A DNA stretch of 64,000 nt. Origin: Saprospiraceae bacterium. Lineage in GTDB: Bacteria; Bacteroidota; Bacteroidia; Chitinophagales; Saprospiraceae. Where the stretch lies: NCBI GenBank assembly GCA_041392805.1, contig JAWKLJ010000001.1, positions 558,001 to 622,000 on the forward strand, in the 5' to 3' direction. Below the pieces are notes generated by a model, which saw only the letters and a program-made list of their open reading frames with translations, was not told the DNA's origin and made no database searches. This document shows, one piece after another, positions 9,711-19,763 of the stretch; positions within the stretch are counted from its first letter, which is position 1, and the number at the start of each line of letters is the position of its first letter. A program made the position numbers and the translations under genes.

Positions 9711-9718
9711 TACATTTG
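9711..9718 (+). promoter_or_regulatory. Bacteroidota -7 box candidate of the VOC gene
   Basis: TACATTTG matches the Bacteroidota TAnnTTTG -7 consensus, 48 bp before the ATG at 9766. A TTTG lies upstream but with a short spacing (11 bp), so only the -7 element is convincing. Confidence 0.4.
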
Positions 9719-9765
9719 TGTTTATCAAACAAAAAACATTTCTTTATTCTTAAATATTTACCGTT

Positions 9766-10131
9766 ATGGCAAATGCAATCAATTGGTTTGAATTACCTGC
9801 ATCAAATTTCCAGCGGGCAGTTAAGTTCTATCATGAAATCACCAACAAAGAATTACAACTTTTTGAGCAAGGAGAGCTCCAAATGGCCTTTTTCAGTGCC
9901 GAGAACAAGGGGGTTGGCGGTTGTGTCACCTACGGAAATGGCAATAAACCTCAAGCAGAAGGCACCCTGGTCTACCTAAATGGTGGAGATGACCTGGCCC
10001 AACCTTTGTCAAGGGTAGAAAAGGCAGGAGGCAAAGTCGTTATGCCTAAGACGTCCATCGGAGAAAATGGCTTCATGGCTATTTTTATGGATACGGAAGG
10101 CAACCGCGTGGCGCTGCATTCCATGAGTTAA
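9766..10131 (+). CDS. VOC-family (glyoxalase-like) protein
   Basis: A 121-residue protein of the vicinal oxygen chelate superfamily. 'INWFELPASNFQRAVKFYH' near the N-terminus and 'FMAIFMDTEGNRVALHSMS' at the C-terminus are the two halves of the beta-alpha-beta-beta-beta module; 'VYLNGGDDLAQPLSRVEKAGG' in the middle is typical of the small PhnB/YdcE-like branch. The possible metal ligands are the E in the first strand and the H near the end, but activity cannot be assigned. Cytoplasmic. It is monocistronic: its own promoter candidate lies upstream and a double hairpin immediately follows the stop. Confidence 0.85.
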   Translation: MANAINWFELPASNFQRAVKFYHEITNKELQLFEQGELQMAFFSAENKGVGGCVTYGNGNKPQAEGTLVYLNGGDDLAQPLSRVEKAGGKVVMPKTSIGENGFMAIFMDTEGNRVALHSMS

Positions 10132-10140
10132 CAAGCAGAC

Positions 10141-10188
10141 GGATGTCGGTGCTTGCCTACCGGACAGGTAGGTTTTTCACCGGCATCC
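10141..10188 (+). terminator. Nested hairpin after the VOC gene
   Basis: GGATGTCGGTG (10141-10151) pairs with CACCGGCATCC (10178-10188), and inside it CCTACC (10156-10161) pairs with GGTAGG (10167-10172), followed by TTTTT within the outer loop. Its place 10 bp after the stop fits a terminator. The inner palindrome resembles other CCTRCC/GGYAGG hairpins in the window, including the insert in the DGR template. Confidence 0.5.
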
Positions 10189-10219
10189 CTCTCAGACATT
10201 ACAACATGCTTAAACCATT

Positions 10220-10282
10220 GGACTTTTGACGCTTTTGGTAACCTCCGATTTCCGCCTTCATAACTGCGGATGTCAAAAGTCC
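10220..10282 (-). repeat. Dispersed GGACTTTTGAC element, copy 2, with inverted ends
   Basis: Read on the minus strand it starts GGACTTTTGACATCC and continues into TGAAGGCGGAAATCGG, matching the element at 6689. Here the ends form an inverted repeat: GGACTTTTGAC at 10220-10230 and GTCAAAAGTCC at 10272-10282. This gives a compact 63-bp palindromic-ended unit just before the DUF2461 start. Confidence 0.6.
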
Positions 10283-10297
10283 AATAAACCATATACC

Positions 10298-10963
10298 ATG
10301 ACATTTTTCACTGAAGATTTTAATGCATTTTTCAAAGACCTGGCTAAGAACAACCATAAAGAGTGGTTCAATGCCCATAAAAAACGGTACGAAATGTCCG
10401 TAAAGCTTCCCTTTGAAGCCTTTATTAGCGAAATGCTCCGGCGTATCCAAAAAGAGGATCCTCGTGTCAATATTGAAGCTAAAGAGGCGATCCTTCGCAT
10501 CAATAGAGACATTCGTTTTGCTAAGGACAAAACACCTTATAATCTTCACCAAACGGCTTTCTTGTCGGCTGGTGGTCGCAAGCATAAGGAGATCCCTGGT
10601 TTTTTCCTGCGGCTTTCGCCCGAAATGGTGGGCATCATGGCAGGTGCTTACCATCCTTCGAATGAGGAGCTTCAAAAGATCAGATACAACATCACAAATA
10701 ATGATTTTGAAATAACAGAAATACTTAATAATAAATCATTTAAAGAAAAATATACTACACTTAAAGGAGAACAAAGTAAACGGATTCCTAGTGAATTTAA
10801 AGCGGCTGCTATTAAACAGCCTTTGGTCGCCAACAAGCAATTTTATGTCATGGCCGAACTTTCGCCTGACTTAATTACGGCTGATGACCTCGCCGATCAA
10901 CTGATGACCTATTACCATGCTGCTAAGCCTCTGAATGATTTCCTCATTAATGTAATGAAATGA
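10298..10963 (+). CDS. DUF2461 domain-containing protein
   Basis: Start set at ATG 10298 (MTFFTEDFNAFFKDL), the usual beginning of this family; the in-frame ATG at 10226 would translate the repeat element upstream. The 221-residue product shows the DUF2461 motifs 'NNHKEWFNAHKKRYE', 'RINRDIRFAKDKTPYN' and 'GGRKHKEIPGFFLRLSPE'. Members are soluble proteins of about 220 residues widespread in Bacteroidota; biochemical function is unknown. The length agrees with the family. No operon partner on either side. Confidence 0.9.
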   Translation: MTFFTEDFNAFFKDLAKNNHKEWFNAHKKRYEMSVKLPFEAFISEMLRRIQKEDPRVNIEAKEAILRINRDIRFAKDKTPYNLHQTAFLSAGGRKHKEIPGFFLRLSPEMVGIMAGAYHPSNEELQKIRYNITNNDFEITEILNNKSFKEKYTTLKGEQSKRIPSEFKAAAIKQPLVANKQFYVMAELSPDLITADDLADQLMTYYHAAKPLNDFLINVMK

Positions 10964-11062
10964 CAGAAGCTAAAATGCAAACTTAGTACAGTAAACTTTA
11001 TTTTTATTTTAACCGAGCCAGGCATTTCTTGCTATTTTCGTCCTAGAATCGATGAAAAAGCC

Positions 11063-13039
11063 ATGAAACAGCTCTTCCTTTGTTTTAATTTTTGCTTGGG
11101 ACTACTCCCAGTAGTAAGTCAAATCCAGTTCCAGGATGCCTCGGTATTTTTGGCCAACAAGGCAGTTTTTAGTGGTGCGCCGATAGGGGTGGTAGATATG
11201 AATGGCGATGGCTTGGATGATATCGTCCGTCTGGATAAGACCAGGCAGCTTGTCATTGATTATCAGTTGGATACGTCCGACTTTTTCGCTGGTCAAACAT
11301 TTATGAATATTTCGTTTTCGCTATGGAGTATTTGTGTAGCAGATATCAACCACGATGGCTATAATGATATTTTCACAGGAGGTGCCAGTGGCGATCTAAA
11401 CATCCTGTTTGCTAAAGAACATGGCAGCGCTTATCTTACTCAAAGAAAAATCCATGCTATTTTCCCCCAAGGTTCTAATTTTGTAGATATAGATAATGAC
11501 GGCCATTCCGATTTATTTATTTGTAATGATACGGGGGTGTCTGTTGCCTTTAAAAACGATGGCTCAGGTGCTTTCAGCGAAGATTCAAGTCTGATATACC
11601 CGATTTCTACTGTTCCTTCCAACAATTCGGGGAATTATGCTGCCATCTGGACCGACTTTGATAATGATAATGACTTGGATCTTTACATATCCAAATGTGC
11701 CGTAGGCGTACAAAATCCTAATGATGGTCGAAGACTAAACTTACTATTCCGAAAAGATGGGCCTGGCCAATGGACGGAACTAGCAGATAGTCTGGGCCTG
11801 CAGCCCAAGGGCCAATCCTGGTCTACCGATTTTGCCGATATTGATAATGATGGCGATTTGGATTGTTTTATCATTAATCATGATATAAGGAGTTCTTTGC
11901 TACTCAATAAGGGCGATGGTCATTTTGTCAATATTAATGACAGTAGTGGCATTGTAGCGTTTACGGGATCTATAGAAATGGGTATCCAAGGCAAATTTGC
12001 CGATTTCGACAATGATGGTTTTGTCGATTTATTACTAACCAACGATTCGCCTTCAGGTCATCACCTATTACTTCGAAACAATGGTAATCTAACCTTTTCG
12101 GACTTTTCCGATAGTATTCCTGCTCCTAAGCGTTTGCAATCGGCAGCCATCGGGGATTTGAACAATGACGGGTTCCTGGATATTCTCGGCGCTTATGCCA
12201 AAGGATTTAACTTCCCTGATACCGTACCAGATAACCTGTTCCTAAACCGAGGCAATAAGCACCACTATTTAAAAATCCTATTGAAAGGACTCGTTTCTAA
12301 TCCCAATGGGATTGGAGCCCGGCTGGAATGTTATGGCCCTTGGGGTAAGCAAATCAGGGAGGTACGAAGTGGGGAGGGGTATGGGGTAATGCATTCCTTT
12401 ACCCAACATTTTGGTTTAGGTACTGCCGAATATATCGACAGCCTTATCATCAAATGGCCATCTGGTTGGAGAGATAAAATCTATGTGCCAAATATAGACC
12501 AAACCCTGTTTGTCACCGAAGGCGAAACTTGCCAGACAAGTTTGGATTTCATAGCCGTCGCCAGTGGATTTACCTACCAATTTCTGGCCAACCCTGATTC
12601 TCTAGCCCGCCAGTGGATGTGGACCTTTGGAGATGGCAATAGCAGTGAGGAAGCACAACCTATTCATACTTATGATAGCACAGGCTACTTTGAGGTTTGC
12701 CTGGAAATACTTTCTATTTGCGGCAGTACCCAATCCATTTGCAAAACGATTGAAATTACCGCTACCAGTACCTCCTCTCCACAGGAAGGAAAAACGCCTT
12801 ATCTCTTGTTCCCCAATCCGGGGAGCGAGCAAATAAACCTGCGATGGGAAGAAAAAGCAGATGAACCGGTAAGTATTCGGCTTTATAATATTGCTGGACA
12901 AGAAATAAGCTTCGATAGCAAGTCCCAAACGCTCCAATCCGCACAGCTAGTGCTACCTTCGCTACCCTCAGGAAGGTACCAGTTCGCCATTTTGACGGAG
13001 CGTGGAAAATGGTATTTCCTTGCTTTTGTAAAAAATTAA
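11063..13039 (+). CDS. Secreted FG-GAP/ASPIC protein with PKD and T9SS sorting domain
   Basis: A 658-residue exported protein. A signal peptide (MKQLFLCFNFCLGLLPVVSQ) is followed by at least six FG-GAP/VCBS repeats with the calcium-binding pattern DxNxDGxxD (for example DMNGDGLDD, DINHDGYND, DFDNDNDLD, DIDNDGDLD). Next come an ASPIC/UnbV-like module around residues 405-490 ('NGIGARLECYGPWG', 'SGEGYGVMHSFTQHFGLG'), a PKD domain ('MWTFGDGNSSEEAQPIHTY') and a C-terminal type A sorting domain ('LFPNPGSEQINL', 'LPSGRYQFAI'). It should be secreted by T9SS as a beta-propeller; ligand unknown. Its stop overlaps by 4 bp the stop of the convergent gene at 13036. Confidence 0.9.
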   Translation: MKQLFLCFNFCLGLLPVVSQIQFQDASVFLANKAVFSGAPIGVVDMNGDGLDDIVRLDKTRQLVIDYQLDTSDFFAGQTFMNISFSLWSICVADINHDGYNDIFTGGASGDLNILFAKEHGSAYLTQRKIHAIFPQGSNFVDIDNDGHSDLFICNDTGVSVAFKNDGSGAFSEDSSLIYPISTVPSNNSGNYAAIWTDFDNDNDLDLYISKCAVGVQNPNDGRRLNLLFRKDGPGQWTELADSLGLQPKGQSWSTDFADIDNDGDLDCFIINHDIRSSLLLNKGDGHFVNINDSSGIVAFTGSIEMGIQGKFADFDNDGFVDLLLTNDSPSGHHLLLRNNGNLTFSDFSDSIPAPKRLQSAAIGDLNNDGFLDILGAYAKGFNFPDTVPDNLFLNRGNKHHYLKILLKGLVSNPNGIGARLECYGPWGKQIREVRSGEGYGVMHSFTQHFGLGTAEYIDSLIIKWPSGWRDKIYVPNIDQTLFVTEGETCQTSLDFIAVASGFTYQFLANPDSLARQWMWTFGDGNSSEEAQPIHTYDSTGYFEVCLEILSICGSTQSICKTIEITATSTSSPQEGKTPYLLFPNPGSEQINLRWEEKADEPVSIRLYNIAGQEISFDSKSQTLQSAQLVLPSLPSGRYQFAILTERGKWYFLAFVKN

Positions 13040-14922
13040 TTCCCTGATTCTCCCGTTTTCTTCTCCTCATTCCCTTTCTCTGACTTAACAGGCACTGTTT
13101 CTGGGGGGGCAGGCAGGGCTGAAGGCACAGGGATGGGGACTTCCGTTGGGATGATGGTTGGCAAAACCGGTTCGGGTTGCGGATCTGGTTTAATGGAAGG
13201 GAAAGACAGCACTCCCTTTAATGGGCGAACCGAGCGGATAACTGAGCGGTTGCCTTGCAGGTGCATATCCAGTGACATATTATAGTTGATCATATTTCGA
13301 TCGTCAATCTTATCCAAGGGGTAAGTATCCAGGCTTTCGATGGTGACATAATAGCGGTGTCTTTGTTGATCTGCCCGAATATCAACCAAGTTCACATCTA
13401 TTTTTTTGTCACTTCGTCGAACCATTAAATTGCTGATATAGGGGATTTGGGAGAAATCCACCGGATTATCTTTATCATTCAAATCCACGATAAAGCGCCA
13501 TTGAAAAGCAAAGCGACGATCTTCTTTTTTGCTCAAATCAAATTCTCCACCAGAAATATCAGCAATGGGGTGTGCACTGGTTTGGATTTCTTCATTCACA
13601 TGAAGTCGAATATAAGCACCACCAACAGGGTAACGGCTTTTAATACGGTAGGATACGCTTAATTTGCCAGGACGGCTAGCTAGTGGTCCCCTGAAATTTT
13701 CTGAAACCGGTTTCCCTAACAAAGTAAAGCGGCAGCCAAAAGCCCCTGTTTTACTATCCTGGAAGGGTTCGGCCAAAAGAGTGGGTTTACCATCATAAAC
13801 ACCAGGGTTCACCGTTTCTAATTCCCAAAAATTAGTCGTCATGTCCTCCGGGATACCTTCGACGATCAGGTAATGCTTGTGTTCAGCACCTTCGGTCATC
13901 AATGGGTAATCGCGAGTTTCCTGGTAAATGGGTTTAATGTTTTGGAAATAAGTTTCAATATCAGCAGGTGTTGGCAAGGGTGAAAATAGTTTTTCTCGGT
14001 AGTAATCTCCGCCAAAATCAGCAAAGATGATGGTCTCCCAATCCGTTCCAGAGAAGGCCGTCGACTTTGTCCGTCCGACTGCAAAGTTTGTCTTGAGGCG
14101 AGCCGATAAAGGTCCATTGATATTGACGCCAACTTCGGATTCCATGCGAAAATTATCCTCTGCCGAAGAACTGTGCTTAATCATAACGCCTTCAAATTCA
14201 CGCAGATAATAAGCCTGGTTTACAAACTGTGGATTTTCTTTGTAAAAACGCCAAAGGTTCATCATCACTTCGGTGGTTCGATCATTATTGGCGCTCAGCA
14301 CCACCCCTAAGGGAGACTGGAAAGCCCCGGAAAGCGCTAAGACACTTGACTCTCTTCGGTCATCAGAATTGAGGGCCGTTTTGAAGGCTACATAGGGCGG
14401 TTCGATACCCGCATCCAAGGCTGCCTTTAAATAGCCACTACAGTTTTTGGTCAAGATAAAGGAATCGAAGTTTTCGTCTGGGTTGACTAAAAACTGGTTA
14501 GAGATACTTCCTATTTTTAAAATTCGCGATGGAACGTAGGAAATGGTCTCAAACGGTTGAGTGATTTCTTCCCGATTGAAGATGTAGTACATGAGTCCTC
14601 CACCCCGAATATCTGCCATTTCGACCTTGGTGCGCAAATCTCGTCGCCCCAAAAATTTGCTGATATCATAGGGAATGAAATCTCGCTTTCCCTCTCCTAC
14701 TGAAAACCCACAATACTCTGAATGCTTTTTGAAAATATTCTGAAGGGCATAACCGAGGGAAATCCGGGAATAAATCCGTTGAGGCGGCCACTCTTCTCCT
14801 CGATATTTCTCTATTTTATTTTTAAATTTATCATAATTCTGGCCAAATAGCGCTTGTTGCTGCCCCAGGGAAATGACTAAAACAAAGGTTATCAGTATTC
14901 GACAACGCAATTCAAAAGACAT
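13036..14922 (-). CDS. Exported protein of unknown function with Pro-rich tail
   Basis: A 628-residue protein I do not recognise. It has a signal peptide (ITFVLVISLGQQQALFGQ), a long globular region without transmembrane segments and a C-terminal stretch of ~60 residues rich in Pro, Val and Glu (PEPVLPTIIPTEVPIPVPS) ending in a charged tail. No T9SS sorting domain is visible. Motif fragments such as 'YCGFSVGEGKRDFIPYDIS' give no family match by eye. It lies downstream of the TonB receptor on the same strand (200 bp gap), which could make it a co-expressed envelope protein. It overlaps the FG-GAP gene tail to tail by 4 bp. Confidence 0.7.
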   Translation of the reverse strand: MSFELRCRILITFVLVISLGQQQALFGQNYDKFKNKIEKYRGEEWPPQRIYSRISLGYALQNIFKKHSEYCGFSVGEGKRDFIPYDISKFLGRRDLRTKVEMADIRGGGLMYYIFNREEITQPFETISYVPSRILKIGSISNQFLVNPDENFDSFILTKNCSGYLKAALDAGIEPPYVAFKTALNSDDRRESSVLALSGAFQSPLGVVLSANNDRTTEVMMNLWRFYKENPQFVNQAYYLREFEGVMIKHSSSAEDNFRMESEVGVNINGPLSARLKTNFAVGRTKSTAFSGTDWETIIFADFGGDYYREKLFSPLPTPADIETYFQNIKPIYQETRDYPLMTEGAEHKHYLIVEGIPEDMTTNFWELETVNPGVYDGKPTLLAEPFQDSKTGAFGCRFTLLGKPVSENFRGPLASRPGKLSVSYRIKSRYPVGGAYIRLHVNEEIQTSAHPIADISGGEFDLSKKEDRRFAFQWRFIVDLNDKDNPVDFSQIPYISNLMVRRSDKKIDVNLVDIRADQQRHRYYVTIESLDTYPLDKIDDRNMINYNMSLDMHLQGNRSVIRSVRPLKGVLSFPSIKPDPQPEPVLPTIIPTEVPIPVPSALPAPPETVPVKSEKGNEEKKTGESGN

Positions 14923-15124
14923 AAATAGTTGGTTTTAAAAATAACAATCCATTTCAATATAAGTTACCCACATCAGGCGAAAGGCTCCAGACCACTTAAA
15001 AGAAAGGTCTGTATTTAAAAAAGCATGCTGCTAATTATTAATGCAAAAAAAGAAAAAAGATACCAGGACAAGACCTCTTTTATGAAATCTTTAACACAAT
15101 TCAAAACCGGTTCTTTGACGAAGG

Positions 15125-17794
15125 TCAAAACCTAATGGAATAGTTCAGGGATGGGGTGAATGGAATTAGCGAAACCTGAACCAAATCATTTATCTCTTTT
15201 AAGGTATTGTTTTCATCTGTATACTTGGACTTAACGCGAATGTACAGTGGATTTTTCCGATAGTAGGCATTGAATACCCCAACATTCAGGATATGATCCA
15301 ATCCTTTGGATTGAAAAGTCAAATTCATACCGAGGTCTAGTCGGTGATAAATAGGCATTTTTAATTCATTTTTTTCTCCAAGGATAGGAAATGGGATTTC
15401 AATTATTTCGCTATCACTTGTTCCTGGGACCCGGAGCGGGATGGTTCCATAGGGTAGGTTGAACCGGAAACCGGAGCTCATGGTCCAATTGGCAGTAAAC
15501 TCAAGCGAAGGTTTCAAACGATGCGCCAAAACGAGCTTTAGGTCGTGTCGTCTGTCATATTTAAAAGGATATGGGCGCCCTTGGTTAATGAATTCAAACT
15601 GGCGATTGGTCCAGGCAAGGGTATAAGCCAGCCAGCCACTGGTTTGGCCTTGGGTTTTTCTCAACATAACCTCCATTCCATAGGCCCATCCTTTTCCAAC
15701 AGTAACATTATCCTCCCAATTATTTAGAAACCTGGCGCCTTCTGAATAGCTCACCAGGTTTTCCATTTTTTTGTAGTACCCTTCCACTCTCAGATCAAGT
15801 CCCTTACTAAAATTCCATTTAAACCCAGTGACCCCTTGCCAGGTGTGTTGAGGTTTGATCATATTGGTAGCAGGCACCCATATATCTGTCGGTAAGCCCA
15901 AGCCAGAGGAAGAAAGGAGGTGTAAAAACTGGCTCATTTTACTGATGGAGGCTAAAAAACTAATCTTGGGATTCAGCTGCCAATAAGCGGAGAGCCGTGG
16001 TTGCAGCGAATGATAAGCCTTTTTTTTGACGTGGATATTTGACAAGCGCAAACCTGCATTGATCAGCAAATCTTCATTGATATGGAATTCATTTTCGGCA
16101 TAAAGATCATATTCCTGGGTGGCAATGTTTAATAGCTTTAAATCCAGGTTGGGGTTGGACAAGGTATCCTGATAAAAGATTATGCCATTTGACATACTTC
16201 GAGTGGACATACTCATTCCAAACCGGACATAATTCTTGTCGGAAGGAAAATAGTCAAAATCAGCTTTTGCTGCCAATTCTTTAATACCTGACTGAAATTG
16301 TCCACGTAACAATCGATGTTTGAAGGCACCAGTGTTCAAGAGGATAACCGAATCTCTTTCCTGAAAGCCTAATTTCACATCCAGGTTGCTATAAGAGGCG
16401 GTAAGATTAGCAAATAGCTGATTATTGAATACGTGGTTCCATTTGAACGCCGCCACCTTGTTTCCCCAATTAAACCGTTCGCTATATTCTTGGGGAAAAT
16501 AATAAGATAAAATTCGCTGACTGGCTCCTTCCAGGTTGAGTGTATCCCTGAAAATTCCTTCGTTTAAAAAATCATCCGCTCCCTGGTAGTAGGTGATATA
16601 AACCTTATCCTTATCACTTAGACTATAGTTGAGTTTAGCATTAAAATCGTAAAAACCATAACTAGTCTGACCATCGTCTCCTACCTTTGCCTTTACATTT
16701 CTGGAATATGACTTGAGGTACCAGTCGATTAAAGACTTTCTTCCCGTGAAAATAAAAGAGCTTTTATCTTTCACGATGGGCCCTTCAAATGTAAAACGCC
16801 CCGTTAAAAGGCCCAAGTCTACCCCGCCTTCAAAATCTCGCTTGTTGCCATCTTTGGTCCGAATATCAAATACGCTAGAAGTTCGCCCCCCATATCTGGC
16901 GGGGAACCCTCCCTTCACTAATTTCGCGCTGCTGATGGCATTCGTATTAAAAATACTAAAGAGGCCCGCCGCGTGCGCCGTATAATAAACAGGAACGCCA
17001 TCAATCAAGATCAAGTTCTGTCCAGGTTCTCCTCCTCTGACATACATTCCATCTACCCCATCTGTTCCGGTATGAATACCAGGGAGTAAATAGGCCGTGC
17101 GCACCAAATCCGGCTCTCCTCCCAATCGGGGCAATTGGTTGATATCTGCGATACTAATGTATTGTTCACTTGCACCACTTTTGGGGACCTCATTCAAGGA
17201 ATCATTTGCTACGACGATGATTTCCTTCATCATATTGACGTATTGACTAAGGTTCAGGTGGATTTGGTGATTATTTTCCAGTAATATGGGGATAACCTCC
17301 GTTTTATACCCGACGTAGGATAGCGATAAAATAACTTCTCCCATCGGTAGGGTCAAACTAAAAAAACCGCTATTAATGGTTACAGTCCCTTTTTGGCTGT
17401 TCAAATCAACTACGCTAGCGCCAATGAGGGGTTCTAAAGAAGCGCTATCCGAAATGAAGCCGCTAATCGTATACCATTTTTTGACGGGGGGTGGCTCACC
17501 AACAAAAAGAATAATCCGCCGATCTCTCTGTTCGTATTTGATAGTTGTTTCTTTCAGGAGGTAATCCAGTACCTCTGCTAGTCTTTTTTGGTGTGCCTGG
17601 TAGGTGAATTTTGTATCGGGAAGGATATCATTACTGAAGGAAAACTGGATACCTGTTTTGTCTATCAATAGAAATAGCGCCTCCTCCAAGGTGTTATCAT
17701 CGAAGGTAATGGAAATCTTCACATCCAAGGGTTTCTGAGCAAAACTACTCAGTCCGTTGATCCCAAAAAACAGTAAAAGCAGGATTTTTCTCAT
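15125..17794 (-). CDS. TonB-dependent receptor with STN and carboxypeptidase-like domains
   Basis: An 889-residue outer membrane receptor. Signal peptide (1-19), then an STN/secretin N-terminal domain (~25-98, 'KISITFDDNTLEEALFLL'), which in FecA-type systems signals to an anti-sigma factor. A carboxypeptidase-regulatory-like domain follows (~105-190, 'ISGFISDSASLEPLIGASV'), then the plug (~205-320, 'GMYVRGGEPGQNLILIDGVP') and a beta-barrel ending in Phe. The STN domain predicts control by the FecR/ECF pair at 20137-21913, but a Na+/solute symporter on the opposite strand lies between them. Substrate unknown; there is no SusD partner. Confidence 0.92.
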   Translation of the reverse strand: MRKILLLLFFGINGLSSFAQKPLDVKISITFDDNTLEEALFLLIDKTGIQFSFSNDILPDTKFTYQAHQKRLAEVLDYLLKETTIKYEQRDRRIILFVGEPPPVKKWYTISGFISDSASLEPLIGASVVDLNSQKGTVTINSGFFSLTLPMGEVILSLSYVGYKTEVIPILLENNHQIHLNLSQYVNMMKEIIVVANDSLNEVPKSGASEQYISIADINQLPRLGGEPDLVRTAYLLPGIHTGTDGVDGMYVRGGEPGQNLILIDGVPVYYTAHAAGLFSIFNTNAISSAKLVKGGFPARYGGRTSSVFDIRTKDGNKRDFEGGVDLGLLTGRFTFEGPIVKDKSSFIFTGRKSLIDWYLKSYSRNVKAKVGDDGQTSYGFYDFNAKLNYSLSDKDKVYITYYQGADDFLNEGIFRDTLNLEGASQRILSYYFPQEYSERFNWGNKVAAFKWNHVFNNQLFANLTASYSNLDVKLGFQERDSVILLNTGAFKHRLLRGQFQSGIKELAAKADFDYFPSDKNYVRFGMSMSTRSMSNGIIFYQDTLSNPNLDLKLLNIATQEYDLYAENEFHINEDLLINAGLRLSNIHVKKKAYHSLQPRLSAYWQLNPKISFLASISKMSQFLHLLSSSGLGLPTDIWVPATNMIKPQHTWQGVTGFKWNFSKGLDLRVEGYYKKMENLVSYSEGARFLNNWEDNVTVGKGWAYGMEVMLRKTQGQTSGWLAYTLAWTNRQFEFINQGRPYPFKYDRRHDLKLVLAHRLKPSLEFTANWTMSSGFRFNLPYGTIPLRVPGTSDSEIIEIPFPILGEKNELKMPIYHRLDLGMNLTFQSKGLDHILNVGVFNAYYRKNPLYIRVKSKYTDENNTLKEINDLVQVSLIPFTPSLNYSIRF

Positions 17795-17987
17795 CTAATC
17801 CATGGATATTCTCCAAATATACAAGTAAATGTGCACAGTATCAAACGCCCGATAGGGTTAATATTTAAGCATTTTTTGCAGACATACTATTAAAGTTCAA
17901 GTTTTTTTTGAAATTTACGTTGGCCTTAATAAGTATCACCAACACATCTTAGAAAATCTTCATTCTTCAACTTTTAACAAGTAAACT

Positions 17988-19763
17988 ATGCATTTGGCTA
18001 CATCTGATTTAATTGTATTCGCAGGTTACATCCTTGCGATGATGGGTTTTGGTATTTGGCTTGCCAACAAAGATAAGGCAGAAACCTCGCAAGATTATTT
18101 CCTGGCAAGCAAGGCGCTACCCTGGTGGGCCGTTGGTGGTTCTTTAATTGCTTCCAACATTTCTACTGAACAAATCATGGGAATGAATGGTTCGGGATTT
18201 GAGATTGGGATGGCTATTGCCTCGTATGAATTAATGGCTGCCATCACTTTAATTATTGTAGCGAAATTTTTTTTACCAATCTTTATAAAAGAGGGCATTT
18301 CGACGATGCCTCAATTCCTAGAGCGGCGGTATAGTCAATCTGTCCGGTCTATTATGTCTGTTTTTTGGGTTGCCTTATTTGTTTTTGTAAATATTACTTC
18401 TGTTTTATATTTAGGAGGTTTGGCCATCGAATCCCTCTTGGGCATTCCATTGGTTTTTGGCATAATAGGACTGGTGATCTACTCTGCTTCCTTTTCCATT
18501 TTTGGCGGTTTGAAAGCGGTCGTTTGGACGGATGTCGTACAGGTAGTGGTTTTGGCGCTTGGTGGGACTTTGGCATCCTATTTTGTCGTTTCGGCGGTAG
18601 GCGATGGAAGTTTCTTTTCCGGCGTTGCTACCCTATTTGAAAAGACCCCCGAACGCTTTAACATGATATTTTCCCCGACAGATACGTACGTTGAAAGATT
18701 AACTGGAGAAACGAAATCATCCTATGCCCTCTTGCCTGGTTTTGCCGTACTTTTTGGTGGAATGTGGATTGCCAATTTGTATTATTGGGGTAATAACCAA
18801 TATATTATCCAGCGTGCGTTGGCAGCAAAAACCTTAGGAGAGGCGCAAAGAGGTGTTGCTTTTGCGGCATTCCTTAAGATTTTTATGCCAATTATTGTCG
18901 TATTACCTGGTATTGCGGCCTTTATTTTGAATGCGGATATTAGCAAAGCCGATGAAGCTTTTCCTTGGGTACTCAACAATTATGTAGGTGTTGGATTTAA
19001 GGGGCTCACTTTTGCCGCCTTGGTCGCAGCGATTGGTTCTTCAATCAGCTCCATGGTGAATAGTGCCTCCACGATCTTTACCTTAGATATTTATAAACCA
19101 CTGATCAACAAAGGGGCTAATGAGTCACAGCTGGTGTTTATTGGGAAAATTGCTGCTGGGGCCGCTTTAATCATTGGTGCTTTGTTAGGGCCGCTTCTGG
19201 GTAACCTGGGTCAGGTTGTTCAATTTATTCAGGAATATACGGGCTTCATCAGTCCGGGTGTGGTGGTCGTTTTTATCTTTGGCATGTTCTGGAAAAGGGC
19301 TACGCCTAATGCTGCTTTGGCCGTAGTGCTTGCCTCCATACCGCTCTCAATTGCCTTCAAGGCTTTATACCCTGACCTTCCGTTTGTAGACCGGATTGCC
19401 ATCACTTTTCTGATCTGCGTCATTCTTTTGATCGGCATATCCCTTTATGAGAGCAAAACCCAAAAAGAGGTTGTTACTGATGGTAGTTTCCGTTGGGGAG
19501 TCATTGCGTCTATTGTTTGTATTGGCATGGCCACCGGGATCAGGATTCTACTGGAGGACATTCCTAATGTTGGAAATAACACGGCTTATCTGGTCATTGT
19601 GCTTAGTTTAATCGGTATTGGTCTGGTCCTTGGCGAGAAAAGAGGTGACAATGCTAAAAGTCTCGATATTGATAAAAGTTTATTCAAAACGGATACTGTT
19701 TTTAATCTTTCGGCGGTGCTCATTGTCTTGATCCTGACGGCCATTTATACGACCTTGGGGTAG
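17988..19763 (+). CDS. Sodium/solute symporter (SSS family, SGLT-like)
   Basis: A 591-residue integral membrane protein with 13-14 predicted transmembrane helices. Family motifs include 'YFLASKALPWWAVGGSLIAS' and 'EQIMGMNGSGF' in TM1-2, 'FGGLKAVVWTDVVQ' near residue 180 (the SSS signature region) and 'YWGNNQYIIQRALAAK' near residue 270, close to the signature of the SGLT branch. It uses the Na+ gradient to import a sugar or related solute. It is transcribed opposite to the TonB receptor, from a shared 193-bp intergenic region, which suggests coordinated expression. The 3' end runs directly into repeat DNA. Confidence 0.9.
   Translation: MHLATSDLIVFAGYILAMMGFGIWLANKDKAETSQDYFLASKALPWWAVGGSLIASNISTEQIMGMNGSGFEIGMAIASYELMAAITLIIVAKFFLPIFIKEGISTMPQFLERRYSQSVRSIMSVFWVALFVFVNITSVLYLGGLAIESLLGIPLVFGIIGLVIYSASFSIFGGLKAVVWTDVVQVVVLALGGTLASYFVVSAVGDGSFFSGVATLFEKTPERFNMIFSPTDTYVERLTGETKSSYALLPGFAVLFGGMWIANLYYWGNNQYIIQRALAAKTLGEAQRGVAFAAFLKIFMPIIVVLPGIAAFILNADISKADEAFPWVLNNYVGVGFKGLTFAALVAAIGSSISSMVNSASTIFTLDIYKPLINKGANESQLVFIGKIAAGAALIIGALLGPLLGNLGQVVQFIQEYTGFISPGVVVVFIFGMFWKRATPNAALAVVLASIPLSIAFKALYPDLPFVDRIAITFLICVILLIGISLYESKTQKEVVTDGSFRWGVIASIVCIGMATGIRILLEDIPNVGNNTAYLVIVLSLIGIGLVLGEKRGDNAKSLDIDKSLFKTDTVFNLSAVLIVLILTAIYTTLG

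Noticed and set aside
9620..9979. 119-codon plus-strand frame overlapping the VOC gene
   Set aside because: Overlaps a clear VOC gene in another frame; composition is that of AT-rich intergenic DNA.
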